A DNA stretch of 64,000 nucleotides from Sphingopyxis macrogoltabida (GTDB taxonomy: Bacteria > Pseudomonadota > Alphaproteobacteria > Sphingomonadales > Sphingomonadaceae), in the NCBI RefSeq assembly GCF_001307295.1, contig NZ_CP012700.1, forward strand, positions 4,405,001-4,469,000, in the 5' to 3' direction. Positions 37,996 through 47,318 of the stretch are shown piece by piece. The notes below the pieces were generated by a model that searched no databases, was not told where the DNA came from, and worked only from the letters and a program-made list of their open reading frames with translations. The translations under genes and the position numbers were made by a program. Numbering within the stretch: position 1 is the first letter of the stretch; each line of letters begins with the position of its first letter.

Positions 37996-38838
37996 TTAAC
38001 CCCCGACCGGGTAATTGTCGATCAGCCGCGTTTTTCCGATCCGCGCCGCGGCGAGGAGCCGGGCGGGTTCGCGAAATGTCGTGAGCCGTTCGAGGCTGGC
38101 GGCGTCGGCGAGCGCGACATAATCGACGCTGTCGAAGCCCCCTGCGACGATTGCGGTCTCGGCCGCGGCGAGGCTCGCGGCGACATCGGCGCCGCCGGCG
38201 ATCGCCTTTGCCGCGGCCTTCAGCGCGTCGGGAAAGGCGATCGCCGCCGCGCGCTGTTCCGTCGACAGATAGGCGTTGCGCGACGACAGCGCGAGCCCGT
38301 CGGGATCGCGCGCGATCGGCGCCCCCAATATGTCGAGCGCGAAATCGAGGTCGCGCGCCATGCGGCGGATGATCGCGAGCTGCTGCCAGTCCTTTTCGCC
38401 GAAGATCGCGACGTCGGGGCGCACCTGATTGAACAATTTGGCGACGACGGTCGCGACGCCGTCGAAATGGCCGGGGCGCGCGGCGCCGCAATAATCGGCA
38501 CCGAGTTCGGCGACCTCGATATGCGTGTTATGCCCGGCAGGGTACATGGTGCCGACCTCGGGCGCCCAGAGTAGGCCGACCCCCTCCTCGACCAGCAGCG
38601 CGGCATCGCGTGCCTCGTCGCGCGGGTAGGAGGCATAATCCTCGTTCGGCCCGAACTGCGTCGGATTGACGAAGATCGACACGACGACATGGTCGGCGAC
38701 GCGCCGGCCCGCGCGGACCAGCGACAGATGCCCCGCGTGCAGCGCGCCCATCGTCGGCACCAGCGCGACGCTCTTTCTGCCCTGCTTCAGTGCCGTTACG
38801 GCACGATGAAGCGTGGCGATATCACGGATGATTTGCAC
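37996..38838 (-). CDS. panC: Pantoate--beta-alanine ligase, GTG start
   Basis: A 280-residue enzyme for the last step of pantothenate synthesis. The HIGH-like motif is PTMGALHAGHLSLVR, with IFVNPTQFGPNEDYASYPR and FGEKDWQQLAIIRRM; the KMSKS-like segment is LSSRNAYLS. I chose the GTG at 38838 because it gives VQIIRDIATLHRAV, the family start, and normal length. panB is not adjacent. The 3' side is 138 bases from the SEL1 gene. Confidence 0.95.
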   Translation of the reverse strand: MQIIRDIATLHRAVTALKQGRKSVALVPTMGALHAGHLSLVRAGRRVADHVVVSIFVNPTQFGPNEDYASYPRDEARDAALLVEEGVGLLWAPEVGTMYPAGHNTHIEVAELGADYCGAARPGHFDGVATVVAKLFNQVRPDVAIFGEKDWQQLAIIRRMARDLDFALDILGAPIARDPDGLALSSRNAYLSTEQRAAAIAFPDALKAAAKAIAGGADVAASLAAAETAIVAGGFDSVDYVALADAASLERLTTFREPARLLAAARIGKTRLIDNYPVGG

Positions 38839-38924
38839 CCTTGCCCGCCCTCCGATATTGGCGGCGCTGAACACGCCACCCCATGCGGCTCCCATGCGCC
38901 GCCAACAGGAAAATCGCAACGCCC

Positions 38925-39746
38925 ATGACGACCCAAGTGTCGCCCCCCGCCCCGCATCGCATCATCTTTGCCAATGAAAAGGGCGGTACCGGCAAGTCGA
39001 CCTGCGCCGTGCATTTCGCGGTCGCGCTGGCGAGTCAGGGCTGGCGCGTCGCCGGGCTCGACCTCGATCCGCGCCAGCGCACCTTTCACCGCTATCTGGA
39101 GAATCGCGAACAGACCGCGAAGCGCCGCGGCATCGACCTGCCGACCCCGCGCTTCGAGGTGTTCGAAGGGACGACGATCGAGGAACTCGACGCGCAGGTC
39201 GCGCGGCTTTCGGAGGACGCCGATTATGTCATCGCCGATACCCCCGGCCGCGACGATGTCTTCGCGCGCCATCTCGCGACGAGCGCCGACACGCTGGTGA
39301 CGCCGATCAACGACAGCTTCATCGACTTCGACCTGATCGGACAGGTCGATCCCGAAAGTTTTCAGGTCGTCCGCCCCAGCTTTTATTCCGAATTGATCTG
39401 GGACACGCGCAAGACACGCGCCAAGACCGACGGGCGGACGATCGACTGGATCATCCTGCGCAACCGCCTCCAGCATGTCGACGCGCACAATATGCGCCGC
39501 GTCGGCGAGGCGCTGACCCAATTGTCGCGCCGCGTCGGCTTTCGCGTCATCCCGGGGCTGGGCGAGCGCGTCATCTATCGCGAACTCTTCCCCGCCGGGC
39601 TGACCCTGCTCGACAAGGCGCATCTTGGCGGGATGGGGATCGGCCATGTCGTCGCGCGGCAGGAACTGCGCGAGGCGATGGGCGGCTTGAACCTTCCGGC
39701 GCGCGAGCGCCTGCATCCCGACGGTGACCTGTTCGCCGCCGCCTGA
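38925..39746 (+). CDS. mipZ: MipZ, division-plane positioning ATPase
   Basis: A 273-residue ParA-like ATPase. The deviant Walker A is FANEKGGTGKSTCAVHFA. GLDLDPRQRTFHRYLENR is the segment that separates MipZ from ParA. MipZ forms a gradient from ParB at the origin and blocks FtsZ at the poles. The start 38925 was chosen over an upstream Met because it follows CGCAACGCCC and matches family length. It is unlinked to parAB and 86 bases from the divergent panC. Confidence 0.93.
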   Translation: MTTQVSPPAPHRIIFANEKGGTGKSTCAVHFAVALASQGWRVAGLDLDPRQRTFHRYLENREQTAKRRGIDLPTPRFEVFEGTTIEELDAQVARLSEDADYVIADTPGRDDVFARHLATSADTLVTPINDSFIDFDLIGQVDPESFQVVRPSFYSELIWDTRKTRAKTDGRTIDWIILRNRLQHVDAHNMRRVGEALTQLSRRVGFRVIPGLGERVIYRELFPAGLTLLDKAHLGGMGIGHVVARQELREAMGGLNLPARERLHPDGDLFAAA

Positions 39747-39765
39747 TTTTTAGGAGCATCGTCGC

Positions 39766-41148
39766 ATGGCTCACATCTTCCACCCGACGATGCTCCGCGA
39801 ATATGACATCCGCGGCGTCGTCGGCGACACGCTGTCGGACGGCGATGCCTATGCGATCGGCCGCAGCTTCGCGACTCTGATCGCGCGCGAGGGCGGCAAG
39901 CGGATCGCGGTCGGGTACGACGGGCGGCTGTCGTCGCCGATGCTCGCCGATGCGCTGATCGCCGGGATCAACGCGGCGGGGATCGACGCGCTGAACGTCG
40001 GGCTCGGGCCGACGCCGATGCTCTATTATGCCGCGTCAACCGAGGAGGTGGATGGCGGTGTACAGATAACCGGCAGCCATAATCCCCCCGACTATAACGG
40101 CTTCAAGATGGTGTTTCAGGGGCGTCCGTTCTTCGGCGCCGACATCCAGAAAATCGGTGCGATGGCCGCCGCCGGCGACTGGGAGTCCGGCGAGGGCACG
40201 TCGCAAGGCATCGACATCGTCGATGCCTATGTCGACCGGCTGGTCGAGGGGTTCGCCGGCGGCGCCTTCCGCATCGGCTGGGACGCCGGCAACGGCGCCG
40301 CCGGCACCGTCATCGAAAAGCTCACCGCGCGCCTGCCGGGCGAGCATCACCTTCTGTTTACCGACATCGACGGCCATTTTCCGAACCACCACCCCGATCC
40401 CACCGAGGAGAAGAATCTGGCCGACCTGCGCAAGCTGGTCGCCGAGAAGAGCCTCGATTTCGGCGTCGCTTTCGATGGAGACGGCGACCGCATCGGCGCG
40501 ATCGACGGCGAGGGCCGGGTGATCTGGGGCGACCAGCTGCTGCAAATCTATGCCGCGGCGGTGCTGCGCGAGATGCCCGGCGCGACGGTAATCGCCGACG
40601 TGAAGGCCAGTCAGGCGCTGTTCGACCGCATCGCCGAGCTCGGCGGCACGCCGTTGATGTGGAAGACCGGGCACAGCCTGATCAAGGCCAAGATGAAGGA
40701 AACCGGCAGCCCGCTGGCGGGCGAGATGAGCGGGCATATCTTCTTCGCCGACCGTTATTACGGCTATGACGATGCACCGTACGCGGCGATGCGGCTGATC
40801 GAGGCGGCGACCAAGCTCGGCAAGAGCGTCACGGCGCTGCGCGGCGAAATGGCGCCGATGGTTAACACGCCCGAGCTGCGCTTTCAGGTCGACGAGGCGC
40901 GCAAATTCGCCATTGTGGACGAAGTTCTGGACCGGCTCGCGGCATCGGGAGCAAAGGTCGACCGCACCGACGGCGCGCGCGTGCTGACCGACGACGGCTG
41001 GTGGCTGCTCCGCGCGTCGAACACGCAGGACGTGCTCGTTGCGCGTGCCGAGGCAAAGGATGATGCGGCGCTGGCGCGGTTGCTCGCGGCGATCGACGAC
41101 CAGCTTGCGCAGTCGGGGATCGCGCGCGGGCCGCAAGCCGGGCACTGA
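39766..41148 (+). CDS. Phosphomannomutase/phosphoglucomutase
   Basis: A 460-residue alpha-D-phosphohexomutase. The phosphoserine loop is [18 protein letters not shown], the metal loop [10 protein letters not shown], the sugar loop GEMSGHIFF, and the C-terminal phosphate-binding loop RASNTQD. It resembles bifunctional PMM/PGM (AlgC-type) that supplies mannose- and glucose-1-phosphate for LPS and exopolysaccharide. Position between mipZ and lptB is consistent with an envelope role. Confidence 0.92.
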   Translation: MAHIFHPTMLREYDIRGVVGDTLSDGDAYAIGRSFATLIAREGGKRIAVGYDGRLSSPMLADALIAGINAAGIDALNVGLGPTPMLYYAASTEEVDGGVQITGSHNPPDYNGFKMVFQGRPFFGADIQKIGAMAAAGDWESGEGTSQGIDIVDAYVDRLVEGFAGGAFRIGWDAGNGAAGTVIEKLTARLPGEHHLLFTDIDGHFPNHHPDPTEEKNLADLRKLVAEKSLDFGVAFDGDGDRIGAIDGEGRVIWGDQLLQIYAAAVLREMPGATVIADVKASQALFDRIAELGGTPLMWKTGHSLIKAKMKETGSPLAGEMSGHIFFADRYYGYDDAPYAAMRLIEAATKLGKSVTALRGEMAPMVNTPELRFQVDEARKFAIVDEVLDRLAASGAKVDRTDGARVLTDDGWWLLRASNTQDVLVARAEAKDDAALARLLAAIDDQLAQSGIARGPQAGH

Positions 41149-41264
41149 ATCCTGTCCGCCCGCGGGAGGGGGCAATTCGTCCCTGCAAAAATCTTGCCAG
41201 ATTGACCTTGGCGGCGTCGCTGGGGTAACGCCCGCTCGAGGGTAGCCATGGAAACCACCAGCCT

Positions 41265-42077
41265 ATGACCGATGAATCCGCTGCGACGACGCTTTCCGAA
41301 GGCGATCATGGCGTTGCCGAGCACACCGCGCACGTCCGCGAGGATGCTGCGGCGGGCAACGGGCTCGCAGTCATCTCGATCGCCAAAAGCTACGACAAGC
41401 GCGTCGTGCTGTCCGACGTGTCGCTGTCGGTCGGCAAGGGCGAGGTCGTCGGCCTGCTTGGCCCGAACGGCGCCGGCAAGACGACCTGCTTCTATTCGAT
41501 CATGGGGCTGGTGAAGCCCGATGCCGGGCGCATCATGCTCGACGGCGCCGACATCACCGCGCTGCCGATGTACCGCCGCGCGATCCTCGGGCTCGGTTAT
41601 CTGCCGCAGGAAACCTCGATCTTTCGCGGCATGACGGTCGAACAGAATATCGGCGCGGTGCTCGAACTCAGCGAGCCCGACAAGGTGTCGCGCGAGCGGC
41701 GGCTCGAGGAACTGCTCGACGAATTCGGATTGACGCGTCTCAGGGATTCGGCGGCGATGGCGCTGTCGGGAGGCGAACGGCGCCGCGCCGAAATCGCCCG
41801 CGCGCTGGCAGCCAACCCATCAATCATGCTGCTCGACGAACCCTTCGCGGGCATCGACCCCTTGTCGATCAGCGACATCCGCGACCTCGTCGCGGACCTC
41901 AAGACGCGCGGCATCGGGGTGCTGATCACCGACCATAATGTCCGCGAGACGCTCGACCTCGTCGACCGCGCCTGCATCATCTACGACGGTAAGGTGCTGC
42001 TTGCCGGCTCGCCCGAAGAGCTCGTCGCCGACCCCGAGGTGCGCCGCCTCTACCTCGGCGAGGGCTTTTCGCTGTGA
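41265..42077 (+). CDS. lptB: LPS export ABC transporter ATPase LptB
   Basis: A 270-residue ATPase that powers LPS extraction from the inner membrane with LptFG. Walker A is LLGPNGAGKTTCF, signature ALSGGERRRAEIARAL, Walker B IMLLDEPFAGIDP, and switch His VLITDHNVRETL. The first ~30 residues are a non-conserved acidic extension. lptA and lptC, often adjacent, would be expected upstream but are not present here. rpoN follows after a REP-like unit, as lptB-rpoN in related genomes. Confidence 0.95.
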   Translation: MTDESAATTLSEGDHGVAEHTAHVREDAAAGNGLAVISIAKSYDKRVVLSDVSLSVGKGEVVGLLGPNGAGKTTCFYSIMGLVKPDAGRIMLDGADITALPMYRRAILGLGYLPQETSIFRGMTVEQNIGAVLELSEPDKVSRERRLEELLDEFGLTRLRDSAAMALSGGERRRAEIARALAANPSIMLLDEPFAGIDPLSISDIRDLVADLKTRGIGVLITDHNVRETLDLVDRACIIYDGKVLLAGSPEELVADPEVRRLYLGEGFSL

Positions 42078-42117
42078 TATTCCGGGTTCATTCCCGTGCA
42101 GATTAAGCTCGTTTCCC

Positions 42118-42205
42118 TTTCCGCTCGCATCGAGCGAAGTCGAGATGCCCCTCGGCATTACGCTATCCTGATGGGTGTCTCGACTTCGCTCGACACGAAC
42201 GGAAA
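42118..42205. repeat. Two-hairpin REP-like unit, copy 2 (inverted)
   Basis: Hairpins 42127-42148 (stem GCATC/GATGC) and 42175-42196 (GTGTC/GACAC). Same unit as copies 1 and 3 but in the opposite orientation. It separates lptB from rpoN, ending 19 bases before the rpoN start, so it lies in the rpoN leader. Confidence 0.8.
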
Positions 42206-42224
42206 CGAAGGACGCTAATTCACG

Positions 42225-43694
42225 ATGGCGTTGGGTCCGCGCCTCGATCTCCGCCAGTCGCAGTCGCTGGTGATGACGCCGCAGCTCCAGCAGGCGATCA
42301 AGCTGCTGGCGCTGTCGAACCTCGAACTCGAAGCCTATCTGGCCGAGGCGCTCGAGGGCAATCCGCTGCTCGACACGGCGTCGGCCGATAGCGACGGGGC
42401 CGCGGGCGATCCCGAATCGGGGCCGGGCGAAGATGCGCCCCCGACTGAGGCAGCGGCGCTCGATGCCGATCAGGCGCTGGCGTCGGACAGCGGTACGAGC
42501 GACGACCTCGACGTCGATTTCGCCGAGGAACGCTTTCACCACGACAGCGCCAGCGACAGTGTCGGCCTGTCGGGCGCCGATAGCGAAGCCATCGACTTCG
42601 ACAGCTTTGCGGGCGAGGACGCGACGCTGCACGGCCACCTGCTGGCGCAGGTCGGCGAGCGCTTTGGCGGGATCGAGGCGATGATCGCCGAACAGATCGT
42701 CGCGCTGATCGACGAAGCGGGCTATCTGCGCGCCGACCTTGGCGAGCTTGCCCAGCGGCTCGGCGTCCCGCTCGCGCTCGTCGAGGCGGTGCTGGCGGGC
42801 GTACAGGGCTTCGACCCGTCGGGGGTCGGCGGCCGCGACCTTGCCGAATGCATCGCGATCCAGGCGCGCGAGGCCGACCGTTACGACCCCGCGATGGCGA
42901 CGATGATCGCGCATCTCGACCTCGTCGCCAAGGGCGCCTTCCCCCAGCTGAAACGGATTTGCGGCGTCGATGACGAGGATCTCGCCGACATGATCCGCGA
43001 ACTGAGGAGCTATGATCCGAAACCGGGGCTGCGTTTCGGCGGCGATGCAGCGCAGGCGGTCGTGCCCGACCTCTATATCCGCCAGACCGCGAAGGGCTGG
43101 GCGGTCGAGGTCAACAGCGGCACCTTGCCGCGCCTGCTCGTCAACCGCCGCTATTACAGCGAATTGGCTGATGGCGCGGCGGCAAAGAGCAAGGCGTGGC
43201 TGTCCGAACAGCTTGCCGGCGCCAACTGGCTGGTGCGCGCGCTCGACCAGCGCCAGCGCACGATCGTCAAGGTCGCGAGCGAGATCGTCAAGCAGCAGGA
43301 GGGCTTCTTTCTCCACGGCGTCGCGCATATGCGCCCGCTGACGCTGCGCCAGGTGGCCGAGGAAATCGGCATGCACGAATCGACCGTCAGCCGCGTCACC
43401 AGCAACAAATATCTGTCGTGCGCGCGCGGGCTGTTCGAGCTCAAATATTTCTTCTCGTCGGGGATTTCGGACACGCAAGGCGACGGCGCGGTGTCGGCCG
43501 AGGCGGTGAAGAGCCGGATCAAGGCGATGATCGAGGCCGAGGATGCGCGCGCGATTCTCTCCGACGAGACGATCGCCCAGAAGCTGTCGGCCGAGGGCCA
43601 CGACATCGCGCGGCGCACCGTGGTCAAATATCGCGAGGCGATGGGCTATGGCTCGTCGGTGCAGCGGCGGCGGCAGAAAGCGTTGGCGGGGTAG
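42225..43694 (+). CDS. rpoN: RNA polymerase sigma-54 factor
   Basis: A 489-residue sigma-54. Region I is LDLRQSQSLVMTPQLQQAIK at the N-terminus, followed by an acidic region II (residues ~50-120) rich in Asp/Ser. The core-binding region and the C-terminal RpoN box (ARRTVVKYREAMG) that recognises the -24 element are intact. Sigma-54 genes are often followed by hpf and ptsN; here a REP-like unit and rpmJ follow instead. Confidence 0.96.
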   Translation: MALGPRLDLRQSQSLVMTPQLQQAIKLLALSNLELEAYLAEALEGNPLLDTASADSDGAAGDPESGPGEDAPPTEAAALDADQALASDSGTSDDLDVDFAEERFHHDSASDSVGLSGADSEAIDFDSFAGEDATLHGHLLAQVGERFGGIEAMIAEQIVALIDEAGYLRADLGELAQRLGVPLALVEAVLAGVQGFDPSGVGGRDLAECIAIQAREADRYDPAMATMIAHLDLVAKGAFPQLKRICGVDDEDLADMIRELRSYDPKPGLRFGGDAAQAVVPDLYIRQTAKGWAVEVNSGTLPRLLVNRRYYSELADGAAAKSKAWLSEQLAGANWLVRALDQRQRTIVKVASEIVKQQEGFFLHGVAHMRPLTLRQVAEEIGMHESTVSRVTSNKYLSCARGLFELKYFFSSGISDTQGDGAVSAEAVKSRIKAMIEAEDARAILSDETIAQKLSAEGHDIARRTVVKYREAMGYGSSVQRRRQKALAG

Positions 43695-43708
43695 TTCATC
43701 CCCCCAAT

Positions 43709-43791
43709 CCCGCTCGTGTCGAGCGAAGTCGAGACACCCATCGGGATGGCGCCATACTGAGGGGCATCTCGACTTCGCTCGATGCGAACGG
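43709..43791. repeat. Two-hairpin REP-like unit, copy 3
   Basis: Hairpins 43716-43737 (stem GTGTC/GACAC) and 43764-43785 (GCATC/GATGC), same orientation as copy 1. It begins 15 bases after the rpoN stop and is the likely 3' end of that transcript. Confidence 0.8.
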
Positions 43792-43819
43792 AAAGTGAGG
43801 AATTTGGCGCGGTAGCCGG

Positions 43820-43848
43820 TTGACTTTTTCCGCCCTTCCCCATAGTTG
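43820..43848 (+). promoter_or_regulatory. Likely rpmJ promoter
   Basis: TTGACT (43820-43825) is followed after 17 bases by TAGTTG (43843-43848), a reasonable sigma-70-type pair 42 bases before the rpmJ start. The upstream REP-like unit insulates it from rpoN. Confidence 0.4.
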
Positions 43849-43890
43849 CGCCGCTTCGCGTCAACACGCCAAGATTTACGGACAAGAACC

Positions 43891-44016
43891 ATGAAGATTC
43901 GCAACAGCCTGAAGTCGCTGAAGGACCGCCACCGGGATAACCGCGTTATCCGTCGTCGTGGCCGCACCTATGTGATCAACAAGACCAACCGCCGCTTCAA
44001 GGCGCGCCAGGGCTGA
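43891..44016 (+). CDS. rpmJ: 50S ribosomal protein L36, cysteine-free
   Basis: A 41-residue protein read directly: [20 protein letters not shown], ending NRRFKARQG. It lacks the CxxC...C/H zinc site of canonical 37-38-residue L36 and matches the YkgO-like, zinc-independent form standard in alphaproteobacteria. It stands alone, away from the spc operon where other bacteria keep rpmJ. Confidence 0.95.
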   Translation: MKIRNSLKSLKDRHRDNRVIRRRGRTYVINKTNRRFKARQG

Positions 44017-44113
44017 TGACCCTGCCGGGGCGTTTCCCGCCCCGCGCGCATTTGCGAGCCAGCGTGACGCCGTCGGATGCTTCCGGCGGCGCTTTCGCGT
44101 GTCCGGAGCAGCC

Positions 44114-44725
44114 ATGATCCGCCGATCTGTGATCTTCGACGTCGGCCGCGTCCTCTTCGACTGGGATCTGCGCCATCTGTTCGCGAAGCTGATCGCCGAC
44201 CGCGATGAACTCGAATGGTTCGTGACGCATGTCGTGACGCCCGAGTGGCATTTCCAGCACGATGCGGGGCGGCCGCTCGCCGCGATGCTGCCCGAACTCA
44301 AGGCCGAATTTCCGGGGCATGCGGCGCTGATCGACGCCTATGCGACGCGCTTCAACGAGACGATTCCGGGGCCGGTGCCCGGCAGCCTCGAACTCGTGGA
44401 GCGGCTCGACGCGGCGGGCGTACCCTTGTTCGCGATCACCAATTTCGGCCATGAATTCTGGGAAGCCTTCCGCCCGACCCAGCCCATCTTCGACCGCTTC
44501 CGCGATATCATCGTCTCGGGCACCGAAAAGCTGCTGAAACCCGACCCCGCCATCTACCGCCTCGCGATCGAGCGATTCGGCATCGATCCGGCGGGGGCGA
44601 TCTTCATCGACGATGTTGCGCATAATATCACGGGCGCCGAATCGGTCGGGATTGCCGGGCATCGGTTCGTCGATGCAGCGACGCTGGAGGACCAGTTGCT
44701 CGCGCTTGGATATTTGACCCGATGA
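44114..44725 (+). CDS. HAD hydrolase, haloacid-dehalogenase-like
   Basis: A 203-residue HAD protein: motif I FDVGRVLFDWD, motif II AITNFGHEFWEAF, motif III Lys in KLLKPDPAIYRLA, motif IV IFIDDVAHNITGAE. Motif I lacks the usual second Asp (DxG rather than DxD), so phosphatase activity is uncertain and a dehalogenase-like reaction is possible. The ATG at 44114 has GGAGCAGCC upstream; a GTG at 44099 would add five residues. Overlaps the next gene as ATGA. Confidence 0.83.
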   Translation: MIRRSVIFDVGRVLFDWDLRHLFAKLIADRDELEWFVTHVVTPEWHFQHDAGRPLAAMLPELKAEFPGHAALIDAYATRFNETIPGPVPGSLELVERLDAAGVPLFAITNFGHEFWEAFRPTQPIFDRFRDIIVSGTEKLLKPDPAIYRLAIERFGIDPAGAIFIDDVAHNITGAESVGIAGHRFVDAATLEDQLLALGYLTR

Positions 44726-45081
44726 GCAAGGCAGATCGTCTGTCGCGCCTCGACGCCCGTCGCATCGAACTGGAAGCCGAATATGAAGACGCGCTCGTCG
44801 ATGCCTTGCGCAAGGTTGCGGCCGGGTCTTGGGGACTGTTCGGTCATAATCGGGATCGCGCGGCGCGCGCCAAATGGGAGCCTGCCGTAACCGACTTGTA
44901 CGACATGGGCGAAGAAATAGACCGGATGCGCGATCAACTGGAGCTGCAACGCTTCGCCTTGCACGAGGAGTTCGAGGCGTCTCGCGGATCGGTTCCGTCA
45001 AACGCCCCCGGAGAGCCCAAGCAGGCGAGGGCGTGGCTCGATCGACTGGGCAAGGATATTGGCCGGCCCGCCCGGAACTGA
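44722..45081 (+). CDS. Small coiled-coil-like protein of unknown function
   Basis: A 119-residue, strongly charged, mainly helical protein (LDARRIELEAEYEDALVDAL; MGEEIDRMRDQLELQRFALH) with no cysteine and no signal. Sequence like this often forms a coiled coil. I recognise no family. It is coupled by a 4-base overlap to the HAD gene, so the two may work together. It converges with the peptidase gene 5 bases away. Confidence 0.7.
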   Translation: MSKADRLSRLDARRIELEAEYEDALVDALRKVAAGSWGLFGHNRDRAARAKWEPAVTDLYDMGEEIDRMRDQLELQRFALHEEFEASRGSVPSNAPGEPKQARAWLDRLGKDIGRPARN

Positions 45082-45086
45082 GCGCG

Positions 45087-47252
45087 CTACTTCTCCACCC
45101 CCAACTGCGTCAGCACGAAGGCGAACTCCTCGGCGTCCTCGCGCAGCGCGCCCCAGCGGCCCGACTTGCCGCCGTGGCCCGCGCCCATGTTGGTGCGCAG
45201 CAGCAGCGTCGAATCGTTCGTCCGCGTCGCGCGGAGTTTCGCGACCCATTTGGCGGGTTCCCAGTAGGTCACGCGCGGGTCGTTGAGCCCCGCCGACACC
45301 AGCATCGGCGGATAGGCCTTCGCGGTCACATTGTCGTAGGGGCTGTAGCTCAGCATATAGTCGAACGCCGCCTTGTCGGTGATCGGATCGCCCCATTCGG
45401 GCCATTCGCCGGGGGTCAGCGGCAGCGTTTCGTCGACCATGGTATTGATGACGTCGACGAAGGGCACGCCCGCGAGCACCGCGCCCCATAGTTCGGGCGC
45501 CTCGTTGTAGATCACGCCCATCACCTGCCCGCCGGCCGAGCGGCCCTCGACCGAAATCTTGCCCGCGCTGGTATATTTCTTGGCGATCAGGCCTTTGGCG
45601 ACGTCGATGAAGTCGTTGAAGCTGTTCTTGCGCTCGGTCGTCTTGCCGGCGAGATACCAGCCGCGGCCGAGGTCGTCGCCGCCGCGGACATGCGCGATCG
45701 CGTAGATCATCCCGCGATCGACAAGGCTGAGCCGCGTCGTCGAGAAGCCCGGCGGGACGCGATAGCCGTACGAACCATAGGCATAAAGATGCATCGGCGC
45801 GCTGCCGTCGAGCTTCGTTCCCTTCTTGTAGACGAGCGAAGCGGGGATCATCGTCCTACCGTCGCGGCTGGGCAGGTTAACCCGTTCGGTTACATATTGT
45901 GTCGCATCATAACCCGAAGGGATTTCCTGCACCTTCAGCGTCTCGAGCTTGCCGCTCGCGAGGTCATAGTCATAGACGGTGTCGGGGGTGACCATCGATT
46001 CATAGTCGAGCCGGAGCTTGTCCTGATGATATTCGGGATTGTCGCCGAGCCCCGCCACATAGGTGGCCTCGGGGAACTGGATCCGTCCGGGGGTCAGCGG
46101 CGCATCATATTTGCGGACATCGACCTGGTCGAGCCCGTCCTCGCGCGATTCGAGGACGAAATAGTCGCGGAACACCGACACGCCGGTGATGTAGCTGTGA
46201 TCGGATCCGGGGATCAGCGTCGTCCACTTGCCCGGATCCTTGACGCTCGCGGTCGCGACGCGGAAGTTCGGATGCTCGTCGTTGGTGTGGATGTAGAGCG
46301 TGCCGTCGCGCTCGTCGACGCTGTACTCGCGGCCCTTCTGGCGCGCCGAGACGAGCTGCATCTTCGCTTCGGGATTGTCGGCGGGGAGCAGGTAGACCTC
46401 GCTCGTCTCGTTATCCCCCGTCGCGATGACGATATAATTGTCGGCGGCGGTCTTGCCGATCCCAACCCCGAAACCGATGTCGGGCTCCTTATAGAGCAAT
46501 TTGTCGTCGGCGACTGGCGTGCCGAGCCTGTGCAGCCGGACATTGTCGGTGCGCCAGTTCTCGTTCGCGAGGCCATAGAGCAGCGCGTCGTTGCCCGAAG
46601 TCCAGACGAGCGACGACAGCGTGCCGGGAATCGTATCGGGCAGCAGTTCGCCCGTCTCGAGATTGCGGATGCGCGCCTCGAACCGCTCCGAACCATTGTC
46701 GTCGAACGAATAGGCCATCAGCTTGCCGTTCGGGCTGATCGACACTTCGGCGAGGCGGAAATAGTCCTTGCCCGCGGACATCGCGACCTCGTCGAGGATC
46801 AGCTGTGTCTCGCCGCCGACGACGGGCCGCCGGTACCATTTCTTGTACTCGGCGCCTTCCTCATATTCGACCCAATAGACCCAGTCGCCGTCCTTCTGCG
46901 GCACGCTCGAATCGGCCTCCTTGATCCGGCCCTTCATCTCCTGGAACAGCGTTTCGACGAGCGCGGCATGCGGGTTCATCGCGGCGTCGAAATAGGCATT
47001 TTCGGCCTTCACATAGTCGAGGACATCCTTGTCATCGACGGTCGGATAGCTTTCGTCGCGCAGCCAGTGATACGGATCGGACAGGGTCTTGCCGTGCAAC
47101 GTCATCTCGTGCGGACGCTTTTCCGCGACCGGCGCGGCGGGCAGGGCAGGGGTGGTGCTGGTCAATGCAGTCTCTTTCTCTTCGGCGAAAGCGCCCGGGG
47201 CCGCGACAAGCGGGGTGGCAATTGCGGCCAGAAACATCCAAATAGCGCGCAT
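45087..47252 (-). CDS. Exported oligopeptidase B (S9A)
   Basis: A 721-residue serine peptidase with a signal peptide (residues 1-23, cleavage after AFA). The N-terminal beta-propeller is followed by the catalytic alpha/beta-hydrolase domain with nucleophile motif VEGRSAGGQVMG, Asp in GLNDPRVTYWEP, and His in GAGHGGKSGR. HLYAYGSYGYRVPPGFS precedes the catalytic part. It cleaves peptides after basic residues. The true start is 47252; an apparent long open frame further upstream is antisense to the next gene. Confidence 0.93.
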   Translation of the reverse strand: MRAIWMFLAAIATPLVAAPGAFAEEKETALTSTTPALPAAPVAEKRPHEMTLHGKTLSDPYHWLRDESYPTVDDKDVLDYVKAENAYFDAAMNPHAALVETLFQEMKGRIKEADSSVPQKDGDWVYWVEYEEGAEYKKWYRRPVVGGETQLILDEVAMSAGKDYFRLAEVSISPNGKLMAYSFDDNGSERFEARIRNLETGELLPDTIPGTLSSLVWTSGNDALLYGLANENWRTDNVRLHRLGTPVADDKLLYKEPDIGFGVGIGKTAADNYIVIATGDNETSEVYLLPADNPEAKMQLVSARQKGREYSVDERDGTLYIHTNDEHPNFRVATASVKDPGKWTTLIPGSDHSYITGVSVFRDYFVLESREDGLDQVDVRKYDAPLTPGRIQFPEATYVAGLGDNPEYHQDKLRLDYESMVTPDTVYDYDLASGKLETLKVQEIPSGYDATQYVTERVNLPSRDGRTMIPASLVYKKGTKLDGSAPMHLYAYGSYGYRVPPGFSTTRLSLVDRGMIYAIAHVRGGDDLGRGWYLAGKTTERKNSFNDFIDVAKGLIAKKYTSAGKISVEGRSAGGQVMGVIYNEAPELWGAVLAGVPFVDVINTMVDETLPLTPGEWPEWGDPITDKAAFDYMLSYSPYDNVTAKAYPPMLVSAGLNDPRVTYWEPAKWVAKLRATRTNDSTLLLRTNMGAGHGGKSGRWGALREDAEEFAFVLTQLGVEK

Positions 47253-47318
47253 CACAAAACTCCCGCGGTGTCGCCCCGATGGGCGGGATTGCCGCGATGT
47301 AGAAACAAGGAACAGCTC

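Noticed and set aside
41820..43967. A 715-residue minus-strand open frame across lptB and rpoN
   Set aside because: It covers two well-supported plus-strand genes and two repeat units and shows no family motifs.
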